Source: Cycas panzhihuaensis
Lineage: Eukaryota > Cycadophyta
Direction of reading: 5' to 3'
Assembly: GCA_023213395.1 (NCBI GenBank)
Contig: CM041465.1
Coordinates: 195,121,741 to 195,185,740 of the forward strand
DNA: 64,000 bases
Shown here: positions 22,878-32,911 of the stretch, one piece after another
How the letters are laid out: every line of letters starts with the position of its first letter
Position numbering within the stretch: the first letter of the stretch is position 1
Notes under the pieces: generated by a model
Databases searched by the model: none
What the model was told of the DNA's origin: nothing
Seen by the model: only the letters and a program-made list of their open reading frames with translations
Made by a program: the position numbers and the translations under genes

Positions 22878-23620
22878 TCAATAAAACCCTGTGAGCCCAA
22901 GAAATACTCGTAGTTGGGTAAGAGTGGTAGGTGTTGGCCACGTTGTGATGACCGATATTTTATTGGGGTCTACGCGTACCCCTTCTGATGATATGATGTG
23001 ACCTAAATATTTGAGTTCTGATTGTCCAAACTCACACTTAGATAGTTTTGCATAGAGTTGGTGGTTTTGCAATATTTAGAGAACAATTTCTAAGTGTTGG
23101 ATATGGAGATCTAGGCAGGCACTATAAATAAGAGTGTCATCAAAGAAAACTATGACAAACGTTTGAAGGTAGGGCCCAAAGATTTTATTCATGAGAGATT
23201 GGAAGGTTGTCAGGGCATTGCAAACGCCAAAGGGCATTGTTTGAAACTCAAAATAGCCATGATGTGTGCAAAATGTTGTCTTATGACAATCTTGTGGGAC
23301 AATTGGGATTTGGTAGTAACCCGATTGGAGGTCTAACTTAGAAAAGATGGTTGTACCATGGATTTCATGTAGCATGTCATCTATGCGAGGGGTAGGAAAC
23401 TTATTTTTAATGGTAATCTTATTTAATTCCCTATAGTCAACGTAGAGGTAAAAGGAGCCATCCTTCTTCTGAACTAAGACAATTGGGGCTGCATAAGGGC
23501 TTTTACTTGGTTGGATTATGCCCATGTCGATGAGCTCATTTGTGAGTTTCTCAATTTCATTCTTTTGGAAGTATAAGTTCCAGTAAGGTCAAAGGTTGAT
23601 GGGGTCATGGTTAAATTGGA
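22878..23620 (-). pseudogene. C reverse transcriptase (gypsy)
   Basis: Frame 23525-23076 reads IQPSKSPYAAPIVLVQKKDG and YVDYRELNKITIKNKFPTPR. It continues with TIFSKLDLQSGYYQI and MPFGVCNALTTFQSLMN, and ends with the active site VFFDDTLIYS. The FxDD aspartates are intact, and this spelling is normal for plant chromoviruses. Frame 23072-22878 continues LGHIISSEGVRVDPNKISVI. A single frame break at about 23073 interrupts an otherwise well-preserved enzyme. Confidence 0.93.
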
Positions 23621-23699
23621 GGTCAATTGTATGATAGAAACCGCGGTCAGGAGGGGCAGTGGCAGGTAGAGAGGCGAATACTTGTTCATATTGGATAAT

Positions 23700-24170
23700 G
23701 ACATCCTGGATGTATGGATGAATTTATGGTTCGATTTGAATATTATTGAGGCGAACTATATACCCTAGGTGAGATTAGAGATGCTGTTTCATACGTCCGA
23801 GAGAGACCACTTGGTTAGGGGAGGGTTGCATTCCGTAAATTTTATGATTTCGCCCCATGTGGTCTTTGAAGGTAATGAATGGATTTGTAGGCGAGTTGTT
23901 CGTGCTATAGGTCCCTAGTGTTTGCAACCATTGAATCCCTAAGATGGCATCAGATCCTCCTATTGGAAAGGCATAAAAGTCTGACACCAGAAGGTATGAG
24001 CCAATTTGGACTTGGAGATTTTTAATAACACCTGTACAATGGAGTTTCTGGTACCCTGGTAGAGAACATGTGAAGCTGGTTTTTAGGACAATATATAGGC
24101 TAAGTTGTCTGGCTATCGAAATATCAATGAAGTTAAGTGACGTGCCACCATCGATCAAAATAGATATTGG
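23700..24170 (-). pseudogene. C aspartic protease
   Basis: Frame 24158-23775 begins at MIDGGTSLNFIDISIARQL (family: LIDSGATHNFI), so the catalytic D-S-G is D-G-G. It continues VQIGSYLLVSDFYAFPIGGS and DAILGIQWLQTLG, the typical DVILGxxWL block. The frame stays open for 127 codons. The region to about 23600 is the protease-RT linker. Confidence 0.85.
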
Positions 24171-24309
24171 AGTTTTGAGAAGAATGCCTCTAACTCTTAG
24201 GGGTTCAGGGTAGGACGAGGTGGTAACAGTGGATATAGATACTTCGGGTTGGGGCTCTAGTGCAGGATCATCATCGGTTTCATCATCAGCCTCCTAGTCA
24301 GAGTGATCA

Positions 24310-25440
24310 TCAGGGGAGAGGGATGGGTCAATGGAGAAAACCATACATCATGCTTTGCAAAAATGACCATGCCTGAAAGTTCACATTTTTGCACACTACA
24401 TATAAAGGCCAGCCTCGAGTCGATGTTGTGCTTCAGCTTGAGAAATTTGGACTCTTTTGGTGGATGTATCCTCATTCTGGTGATCAATAGATAGTCGAGA
24501 ATCATCCTATCATCGTCGAGGACGTGTGAAGTCAACTTGGGAACGAGAGGCATCGTCAAATCGAGGTTGAGGTCACTAAAAGTCTGCCTGTCGAGTGCGT
24601 AAGGACCAAGAGTTATCCCGTCGAATAGCTGAGGGTCTGTCTACTACAAACTTGGCTTCTACTACACGGGCCCACTTGAAGGCTTCCTTAAGGGAGTAGA
24701 TTGCCATTGTCTTTAATCTCATCTGAATATAGTCTTGGAGTCCCGCCACATAAATATCAATCACTGTTTGTTTGTCCAAGTTTTGGCTTTGTGGCGCGCG
24801 GTTATATAAAGCTTGAAATTCATCCATGTAAGCTTCTACAGTTGATGTCTGATCAAGCCGGGTGAGTTGTGTGAAAAAAAATTGGCTCCATGTATCTTCA
24901 TATTGTTCAAAGAAACAATTAGTGAAGTGGGACCAAGTTTGGTGAGAGGGATATTCCCGCTTCCACCAGTTAAACCAATGGTGAGCTCGACCATCTAAGT
25001 GAATGGAAGTGTATAAGAGTTTGTCCTCTTCTGACATCGGGTGGAGAGTGAAGTAGGATTTTAACTTATTAACCTAGCTTCGAGTGCACTCTCTATTCAC
25101 GTCTGGATCAAAGGTAAGAATGTTAATGATCTTATGGTAGAAAAAAGGTTGTCTTGGTGGAGAACCTCCTATATATGCATTGCTTCCTGGAGAAGGGGGA
25201 GGTTGGTTGCCCGTTGGATTAGAAGCTCCTGTGCTTTGGGGTTGAGGTGGCACCCATCTTTGAGCGGTGATAATCTCCTTCTTGGTGTTGTCTAGGTCAG
25301 ATTTGGCAGGCATGCTACTGAGTCTATCGTTGACCTCTATTTTGAAGCTAAACAAGTCATTGGTCAACTCAAAAAAAATTTCTGTTTGATTTTTTGCCAT
25401 TGGAGTTGAAGAAAGGGATAAAAAAAGTGGAAGTAAGTAG
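24310..25440 (-). pseudogene. C gag
   Basis: Gag runs from MAKNQTEIFFELTNDL (ATG near 25400) through a Pro/Gln-rich stretch (VPPQPQSTGASNPTGNQ) to FTLHPMSEEDKLLYTSIHLD. It then reads WFNWWKREYPSHQTWSHFTN and EAYMDEFQALYNRAP, the retrotrans_gag core. The zinc-knuckle region near 24400-24340 is decayed. The two frames (25472-25074 and 25037-24576) are separated by a single stop near 25070. Confidence 0.87.
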
Positions 25441-25569
25441 AAAGAAGGGAAGAATGAAGTGGGATAGATCAAGAAAAAATGAGGTATAAGAATAGGGAGT
25501 TGCTATATGGGAAAGAAGGGGCGAATAAGGAAATGTAGGGTGTCTATAGCCTATTGACCCCAAAATTAC

Positions 25570-26590
25570 ATAAGCAACATATTTAGTCCACTAGAAAGAG
25601 CACAAAAAACTTATCAAAATGGGATGTATGAGTTTTAAGGTGAATTTGGAGTGGTGGGGCCCACCAGTGGCTCGGGTACAAAAAGAGTGAAAATTGGGGG
25701 TATAGACTAACCTAGTGCAAAATGATCCTTACAGTATACTGATCGAATTGAAGTATATGAGTTATAAGGGTTTTTCTTTTCTTTTTTAGGAGACTTGGTA
25801 TTACGTGAGTTTTGAATTCAGTGCGATGGGCTTGTGATCTTAATTAAGATTGGGGCAGGGGAAGCAAAGAATGATCAGATGTATCCTACCCATTGCAGAA
25901 TGAGGTGTGCTTGGTCTTATAGGCTTGCCAATAAACTTCCGATGCAGAAGTTCGGGGTAGGTAATTTTATGGTACTAACCGTTAACCACTGCACTGCAAG
26001 ACTTTAGTGGCCGATAGTTTACCTGTGCTAAGGAGGGTTTTATAATCCTAAAGGGGTCCTCCTATATACCTGAAGGTACGTGGAGGCAAGCTTTCGTAGC
26101 CAAGTTCTGTCTAGGGTTTGTTTCAGGAGTGTTATCTCCAGTCCTTCATGCAGGGGGTAGAAAAACCAGGGTGCACTTGGCTAAAATGACAGATCCCTGT
26201 GATCTTTAAAGACCCTTGGTACAAGGTTTCTACCTAACTACTTGGGTAGCCGCCTAGCGGTGTTATCTACCCGGAAGGGATAGGTAGGAGGGGACACAAA
26301 GGGTAGCTGCCCAGTGATGTTATCTACCCTTGGAATATAACCCAATGCAGAAAAAGAAAGCTTAAAAACTGAATTGAATGTAGAAGAAATAAATTGCTTG
26401 CGGTACTTAATAGACAAAATTCCCCTTCACTTCGTGACCTCTAATCTGTCCTGCTACCATTCCTCAATCTTCTTAGAGAGAGTATTGAGTGAAGGTCTTT
26501 CCTCAATCTCTACCTAGGTAGAAAGAGTACTTGATCATACAGGGGAAAAAAAAATTGTTATTCTAGGCAGCTTCCCACAATCACGAACGA
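25570..26590 (-). other. C leader, non-coding
   Basis: This stretch between gag and the primer site has no recognised protein domain. It carries a short direct repeat at 26243-26330 (GTAGC-GCC-AG-G-TGTTATCTACCC twice). Confidence 0.7.
26243..26330. repeat. Paired direct repeat in C leader
   Basis: GGGTAGCCGCCTAGCGGTGT with TATCTACCC (26243 onward) recurs as GGGTAGCTGCCCAGTGATGT with TATCTACCC (from about 26299). The two copies have four differences. Each ends in a sequence complementary to its own start (GGGTAG/CTACCC), so each copy could form a hairpin. Confidence 0.75.
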
Positions 26591-26591
26591 A

Positions 26592-26603
26592 GCTCTGATA
26601 CCA
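26592..26603 (-). other. C primer-binding site, tRNA-iMet type
   Basis: The minus strand reads TGGTATCAGAGC exactly, two bases inside the LTR. Confidence 0.93.
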
Positions 26604-26605
26604 CT

Positions 26606-26946
26606 TGGATCGTTCCTTCTCTAAAATTTGGGCTCGTAGGAGTGATAATCAGCAGAAAATGAAGCTAAATAACACAAGTGCACAAGCAGATCATAGAAAA
26701 TGAATTACCAAAATGAGTACTAAAGTACCTTCTCCTTTCAAGATACCATACTCCATAACATTACAAGTGATTTAACCCTTTAAATACACAAGTAAGGGTC
26801 TTCATCCTTAATGATTCTATTGGTGGCCCTAACGTCCTTACATCGTATTGGACGACTTAGCGGTCCATACACATAACTTACTAAACCCCTTAATCCTTAC
26901 TTGTTGGTAGTTCCCACTTGCTAAGGAAATGTGGGGTTATGTTACA
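26606..26946 (-). repeat. C 5' LTR
   Basis: 341 bp, matching 20538-20874. The right flank gatcc (26947-26951) is the target duplication. Confidence 0.94.
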
Positions 26947-26951
26947 GATCC

Positions 26952-27167
26952 AGCCTCCATAGTTATTTCAAGCTCCTGTTTCTCAGGTTCTTCATCATTT
27001 TTATTTTTTTCTTTAAATTTTTTTAAATTTTTTTATAAAACATGAATCACCCTGCTCAGGCGCCCTCTATTTGCTCATTCCATCTCAGAATTGAGGTCGA
27101 AGAAAGCTATTTCATCCTCTGTATTCATCGTTTCACTATTAGTCGGTCGACGCTCGCGTTGTTCCTC

Positions 27168-27229
<62 letters not shown>

Positions 27230-27503
27230 CGCTTCTTCACGTTTTCAACCCAATCTGGGTGGTAATTCAGTGTGCTGTGTCTCCATCCATGTGCAGATTT
27301 GACCATTTTGATCGGTCCATCTCTCATTTTGATCATTCAAAGCATTATCATATACTTTTGCAGAAATTAATAATATCATGTCAAATCAGGAAGCATCATT
27401 AGTTTCTTTAAGTAGGGATTACAATTTGGCATGTGTTCAGAGCTAATTCAGAATCTTCAACGTTGTCTATGTAGCGCTAGTCAAACTTATTTGAGCTTGT
27501 TAT
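26952..27503 (+). other. A internal segment 3, non-coding, with (TA)n
   Basis: The first part aligns with D from about 29305 (TAACCTCCA/CAGCCTCCA, TTTCTCAAGTTTT, ACCCTGCTgAGGC). A long TA microsatellite interrupts it. It ends in gttat (27499-27503), the left target duplication of D. Confidence 0.8.
27170..27224. repeat. (AT)n microsatellite
   Basis: About 27 uninterrupted AT units. Two long apparent reading frames across it (IYIYIY repeats) are products of the repeat, not genes. Confidence 0.99.
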
Positions 27504-27831
27504 TGTTAGGGTTAATGTTCATCACCCCACTCCCACCATTTACACATGTGAGTGTACACATGTGAAGGTAAGTAAGGTAAGGTTAAAGTTACTTTAGTTA
27601 AGCATTATTTTATTATATTTTAAATTTTGGAGGTTAAGGAGGTTTCCCTCCTCCCTTAAACTATATCTTTACTGGGGTGACAAACCTTGATGTCTTTTGA
27701 CACCACCTTCATTTTAGACATTTGTAATACTCTCTCAAAGATAGATTAAATACAAAGATTTATGTGTTTATGATACAATAGATTGATTATTTGATATATG
27801 CTCTGCTCTGTCTCCATTTTACAAACATTCA
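27504..27831 (+). repeat. D 5' LTR
   Basis: It starts TGTTAGGGTTAATG and ends ACATTCA; it matches 32579-32906. Confidence 0.94.
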
Positions 27832-27833
27832 TT

Positions 27834-27845
27834 TAGTATCAGAGC
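27834..27845 (+). other. D primer-binding site, tRNA-iMet type
   Basis: TAGTATCAGAGC, one change from TGGTATCAGAGC, lies two bases inside the LTR. Confidence 0.85.
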
Positions 27846-30800
27846 TTAGATTTTAGCCTATTGAAGTTCTTTTTTTGAGAAGTAAGAATATCCATTAGCT
27901 TCTGAAGTAGATCTACTCATGGCAAGCCAAATATTAGTTCTATTTATTTTCTACAAAGCTTATTAGTAGTTTCTTATATTATTTTTCATTAAAATTTTTG
28001 ATTATTTCTGATTTATATCTGTAAAATAACCCATATTTTCATAGATCTGTGCAAGATCACAGCCATAGTCAGTAAAATATTCAAGATCTCATCATTTTAC
28101 GAAGTTTCTATTAATAAGTTTTACATATTTTGTTAAATATTAGGCTATTTTTTGTGTATTTGGTCTATTTACTCAATATTTTTTTAGATCTGTATAATAA
28201 TTACTGCATATTCAACCCAACAGGTTTTTTTGAGAAGTTATACTAAGATTTTGTTTGATATTTTATAAGATTTTGTTGTCCATTCACTATTTTTTTAATG
28301 TTTGGCAAAGAACTTATGCTTTTATAGGCTGGTGTAGTCTCCACAGTGAATAAAACCTTAGCAAATCACTGGTCATTTCAAAGCTCTCTAAGTCAACTTT
28401 GTATTGAATTCGATGGTTTCAATTTTTGATGCTCTGACAAAGAGATCTACTTCCTGGAAGGTCGGCTATTCTTTTTTGCAATAAAACCCCACTACCCCTT
28501 CTCTCATTTGCTTGTTTTGACTTCTTTCTTCATTAGATTTTTTGTGTTATAGGGGTGCGAGTCTAATACAATATAGACAAAGCAAGTTCAGTTTAATTTT
28601 AAGCATTTCTTGGGCCGTACGATCTCTATAAAGGCATACGACCTCCTTGGGAGCCAAAGCTTCATTCTCTGTATATAGGCATCTATTTATCACAAAATTT
28701 GATAGAGATCTTACCATCAACTACATCAAGCTACTCCTCTAATTTTATCAGATTTCGTTTCTCTTGGTGAGATCTAACCTACTGAAGTTTTCTCTCCAAG
28801 TGCATCCTTCTGTTGATATATTTTTTTATTTTTTATAGAAAAATTTATATTTTTTTGAAATATTTTTTATTGATCTACCTCTGTAGACCCTCGGCACCCA
28901 CATTTGGTCAATTTTTGAAGGTGTTTAATCGTTTCTCAAACCGAAAAAGTATTCTTTTATTTTACGTTTATTTTTCAAGTTTATTTTTTGGGCGACTTGA
29001 TACCCTCGATTCGACAAGCTTGTGCAGTAGATCCAACGCTTGAAACCCCTGCCAATGACTACTCGTTATGATTCTTGTTGAGCCATCGAGCTAGTGGAAG
29101 AAACCATTCATGATTTGATTGATCGTATAGTGAGATATTTAGTTTTGAACAATTGTTACTCCATTTGGCTCCTATTCGGTCTGCAGGCTCATTCTCAACG
29201 CACAAGCAATGGATCGATGTAAAATTTTACAAACTCCTTACTGCCCAAGATACCTTATTTCCTGTCAATTTTTGCCTCATTTTGTGGACTACAAAGAGAG
29301 ATCTAACCTCCAAAGTGATTTAGGCTTTAGTTTCTCAAGTTTTCAGTAATTTTCAATGTTTTTTCTTAAATATTTTTGAAATTCTTTTATAAAATCTAGA
29401 TTACCCTGCTGAGGCACCTCCCGTGGGTCTATCTCAGCTCAAATTTGAGTGTACTCAAAGTTTTTTTTGCCTTCGTAGCATCAACATTCCCTTTGTTCCC
29501 GTCGCGCCCGAGTGTTTTTTCTCATAATACATATTTCTTTTATTTATTTTTTAGTGTGCTTTCAGGCCCAAGTTGCATGTAGAGCCATCGTGCCTCCGTC
29601 TGCGTGTTGGTCTAAGCCTGATTCGATCCATTTCGATTGACTGTTCACACAGTTTTCACCTCTATACAACCGTTGTTTTTATATTCAACATAGTAACATT
29701 TTTTAATATTTTTTTTCATATTATAAAGTTTATAAAAAATCAAATCATATTTTATAATATTTGAACTCCATTTTATAAGGCCTTAGTCCCTTTAAGAACT
29801 TAGCCCTTGGTCACATCAATCTATGTGACTCATACATGTTTATTAAAAAGGGCCTTTTAACTTTATAAACTTTTTTCCTTTTATTTATTTTTTTTTTTTC
29901 CTTAAAACATGAAGTACCTAATTATTTTCTGCAATATCTTCTGGCTGAAGTATCAATTTCTGATTAAACTTGTCTCGTTGAGACCAAAATTTTATGGGAT
30001 ATAGTTTATACTGGCTATTTGCCATATTTGGAGCCAATTTGAGTTTATTTTAATGAGGTAAAGTCAATCATTATTTTTGCAAAGTTTTTTTAAATTATTA
30101 TCACAAAATCTCTTCTTTATCAGGTTATACTTTATCAACGAGACATCATTTTTTGTTCGGATCTACTCTGCAACAATCTATTTTCAGCGAAATTTATTAC
30201 TGTCCACTCATTTTATTTTTTAGGATTTGTTTCGATCATTATTTTAATCAATGAAAGTGGCACTTTAATATTTTTTAGTATATTTACATAAAAAATACTA
30301 CTTACATTTTCAGTTGTATCTCCTCAATCGAAAATTGAATTTCCAAACCGTAAGATTTGTTGGAATCCTGATTTAGAGCACTACTGCCTGAAGATATTTT
30401 TTGCTTGATTTGACTAATTTTCTTATAGGTTTAAGTAGGTCAAAATTAACCTTATTTGTGCTGCTTATTTTATTAACCTTAGAATGATACTTTTAACGGT
30501 TTCTTTAATATCTTGAGCTTCATAGCTCAGAATTGAGTACCGTTTGATTCTAGTGAAAGATTTTTTAGAGATCTACAATTTTACATTATTTTTATTTCAA
30601 TTTGAGTCTATTTTGTAAATGCTCTAAGCTATCAAAATTGAGGTATATAAAAGCTCCTAATTTATTATTATTGAATATTTTTATACACTATTTCTCAAGT
30701 TTATTAACTCAAAGCATATTAAGCAGCTCTTTAATTTATATTCAATCATTTTACATTGTTTTATAATTTTTTTACTAGTATTTCATGACCTTTTGAGCCC

Positions 30801-31855
30801 CGAGTTCTCGTTAAACCCCAAAAAGATGACCATATCATTTGTACATTAAAATCTTGACTTACAGGAACCCATTCTCAAAACGATCAGTTTCGTTGAACAG
30901 ATATTTTATTGATATTCAAACTCGTATAATCTCATCTTAATTTGATATTGTTTAGTATAGCTTTGAAGCTGATTAAGTTAAGCATTTTATATATCCTAAT
31001 AGGCTTGTCCTCTTAACCTTTTAAGGAATTCTTTCTTTTATTTTTCTTACTGATTACTTATGATATGTATTTGAGGTTTTCATTTGACTTTTATATAGTT
31101 TCTTTTAAATTGATTTGCAACGGAAAATTGATCATATACATCTAAAGCAAGTGACAAGCTAGGTGCTACTGCATCCTAAAATGGATACAATTCTTTTTTT
31201 TTTGAAGGTCCTTCTTCAAATTTTTTATCTTTCTCAAGGGAATATATATATATATATATTTCAGATTTCCTGCATCATATATCTTCATCATAGACAAAAT
31301 GAATACTTATTAATCTTGCATTGAAAAATAAGGTCATTTTCTTACTTAATGTTTATTCATTTGAAAATTCAAAAGCTTGGAATTTTTATTTCTTCATCAT
31401 CAAGAAGTCTTATTTCAGATTTGTATATTTAAATATCTTAGTTACTTTACAAGTTTGCTTATATAATCATTCTATTTCAAAGTATATTTGAAATTATATA
31501 TTATAAGTTTATTGATTTATTAAGTTCTTTGATTCCTTCTAAAAGCACATATTTTATTGAAAAGTACAAAAAGTTCACTTAGTAAAAACATTATTGATTC
31601 ATTATTACACTTAAGGTTGCATAAAGTGCACTTTACTTTAAAGAAATATTTTATTTTATTTCATTTTTAAGGGCATTACATCTTTTTCTTAGAAGTTATT
31701 GGCAAGACCACATCATTGATAACTTATTGGCATTAGAGTGCATTCTTTTTAAAATATCTATATCATCTACTTGCATTAGTATTAAAATCATTTAAAAGAG
31801 TTGTTTATTTGAAAATCATATTTCTTTTTTATTATGTACTAAAAGTTTCTATAAA
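27846..31855 (+). other. D interior, non-coding
   Basis: Four kilobases of AT-rich sequence without a recognisable domain or sustained frame. Segments 28985-29480 align with A's segments 1-3, and from about 29560 onward it aligns with A 33400-35700 (for example the TTAAGAGCTTA/TTAAGAACTTA block and TGTGACCTC/TGTGACTC). Its conservation between the two copies suggests it was part of the mobile unit rather than random filler. Confidence 0.75.
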
Positions 31856-32454
31856 ATGGCAATCAATCTAAACAAAATATGATTCCCTATATTTGATGGC
31901 CATAATTTTTCATAATGGCATAAAATAATGCAGACTTACTTTATCACAAATGATCTTTGTAGATACCTACAAGGTGGATATGACCTTAATAATAAATAAG
32001 ACATAAAAAAAGATAATTAAGCCTTAGTTATATTATTTTGTACTATAGATAATAATATTTTTTCTAAAATTTGTGAAATGACGATCTCCAAATCCGTATG
32101 GAACACCTTAGATTTTATTTATGAGAGAGAAACCCTCAATATAAATAAATTTAACTTTGATATTGTTGAGCATGTGAGACAGATGTCAGAGTAGGTTGTT
32201 TGTGATAAAAAGTCTAAGAAAGAGAATTCGAGTGAAATGAACGATTACCTTGTTGCACAAGAAGTTGATCCTTCATTTGAGGGAGAGAAACCTTATGATA
32301 TGATAGTTACTCACAAAACAAAGATTTTAGAAAATAAAATCAAAGTTCTAGAAGATAAAGTTAGAGTTACAGTCATTCATCTTTATTTAAATCAAGCTAC
32401 ACATACTTGGACTTCATTTGAACCACTCAATGTTAAAGAAACACACATCATTTA
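31856..32454 (+). pseudogene. D gag-like frame (copia DUF4219/UBN2-like)
   Basis: From ATG at 31856 the frame reads MAINLNKI, stop (31880), FPIFDGHNFS, stop (31913), WHKIMQTYFITNDLCRYLQG. It continues ALVILFCTIDNNIFSKICEM and ISKSVWNTLDFIYERETLN, and after a shift MNDYLVAQEVDPSFEGEKPY, ending at 32452. The first half is the copia gag start (FDGxNFxxWxxxMxxYL...ALxxI...SKExWDxL). The second half matches the same region of A but no family recognised. Both early stops are shared with A. Confidence 0.75.
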
Positions 32455-32564
32455 AACGACGACGCGAATTAATGATAATAAAGTTAAAAAACAAACATTC
32501 AAAATTTTTTTCAAGTTCAAGTTTCACAAGTTTAAAGAGAAAAATAAAAATGTTCATGATGACT

Positions 32565-32578
32565 ATTAAGGGGGAGAA
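32565..32578 (+). other. D polypurine tract
   Basis: ATTAAGGGGGAGAA directly precedes the TGTTGG start of the 3' LTR. Confidence 0.9.
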
Positions 32579-32906
32579 TGTTGGGGTTAATGTTTATCAC
32601 CATATTCCCACCATTTACACATGTAAGTGCACACGTGTGAAGGTAAGTAAGGTAAGGTTAAAGTTACTTTAGTTAAGAATTATTTTATTATATTTTAAAT
32701 TTTAGAGGTTGAGGAGGTTTCCCTCCTCCTTCAAACTATATCTTTACTAGGGTGACAAACCCTGGTGTCTTTTAACACCACCTTCATTTTTAACATTTAT
32801 AATACTCACTCAAAGATTGGTTGAATACAAAGATTTATGTGTTTATGCTACAATAGATTGATTATTTGATATATGCTCTGCTCTGTCTCCATTTTACAAA
32901 CCTTCA
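32579..32906 (+). repeat. D 3' LTR
   Basis: 328 bp, starts TGTTGGGGTTAATG and ends CCTTCA. The target duplication gttat follows. Confidence 0.94.
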
Positions 32907-32911
32907 GTTAT

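Larger units (their letters stand above)
20538..26946 (-). mobile_element. Element C: Ty3/gypsy chromovirus, inside A
   Basis: LTRs at 20538-20874 and 26606-26946 (337 and 341 bp; about 31 differences plus one 4-bp indel, 9%) are flanked by gatcc on both sides. The order on minus is LTR, PBS, leader, gag, protease, RT, RNase H, integrase, chromodomain, PPT, LTR. It is 6.4 kb. The chromodomain at the integrase end defines it as a chromovirus. Most domains are nearly collinear, with few breaks. Confidence 0.95.
27504..32906 (+). mobile_element. Element D: non-autonomous LTR retrotransposon, sister of A and inserted in it
   Basis: LTRs 27504-27831 and 32579-32906 (328 bp each; about 26 differences, 8%) are flanked by gttat (27499-27503 and 32907-32911). 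It is 5.4 kb with a PBS and a strong PPT. The 4.7-kb interior has no protease, integrase, RT or RNase H, only a gag-like frame near the 3' end. LTR and interior align with A, so one family member landed inside another. The layout matches the TR-GAG/LARD class of elements mobilised by partner proteins. Confidence 0.94.

Noticed and set aside
27042-27402. Two overlapping plus frames of 86 and 103 codons with IYIYIY runs
   Set aside because: They exist only because an (AT)n microsatellite lacks stops; the flanks are non-coding interior of element A.
31181-31259. T-run and (TA)n in D as a possible LINE or SINE polyA tail
   Set aside because: No SINE/LINE body or target duplication next to it; it aligns with ordinary D/A interior sequence.
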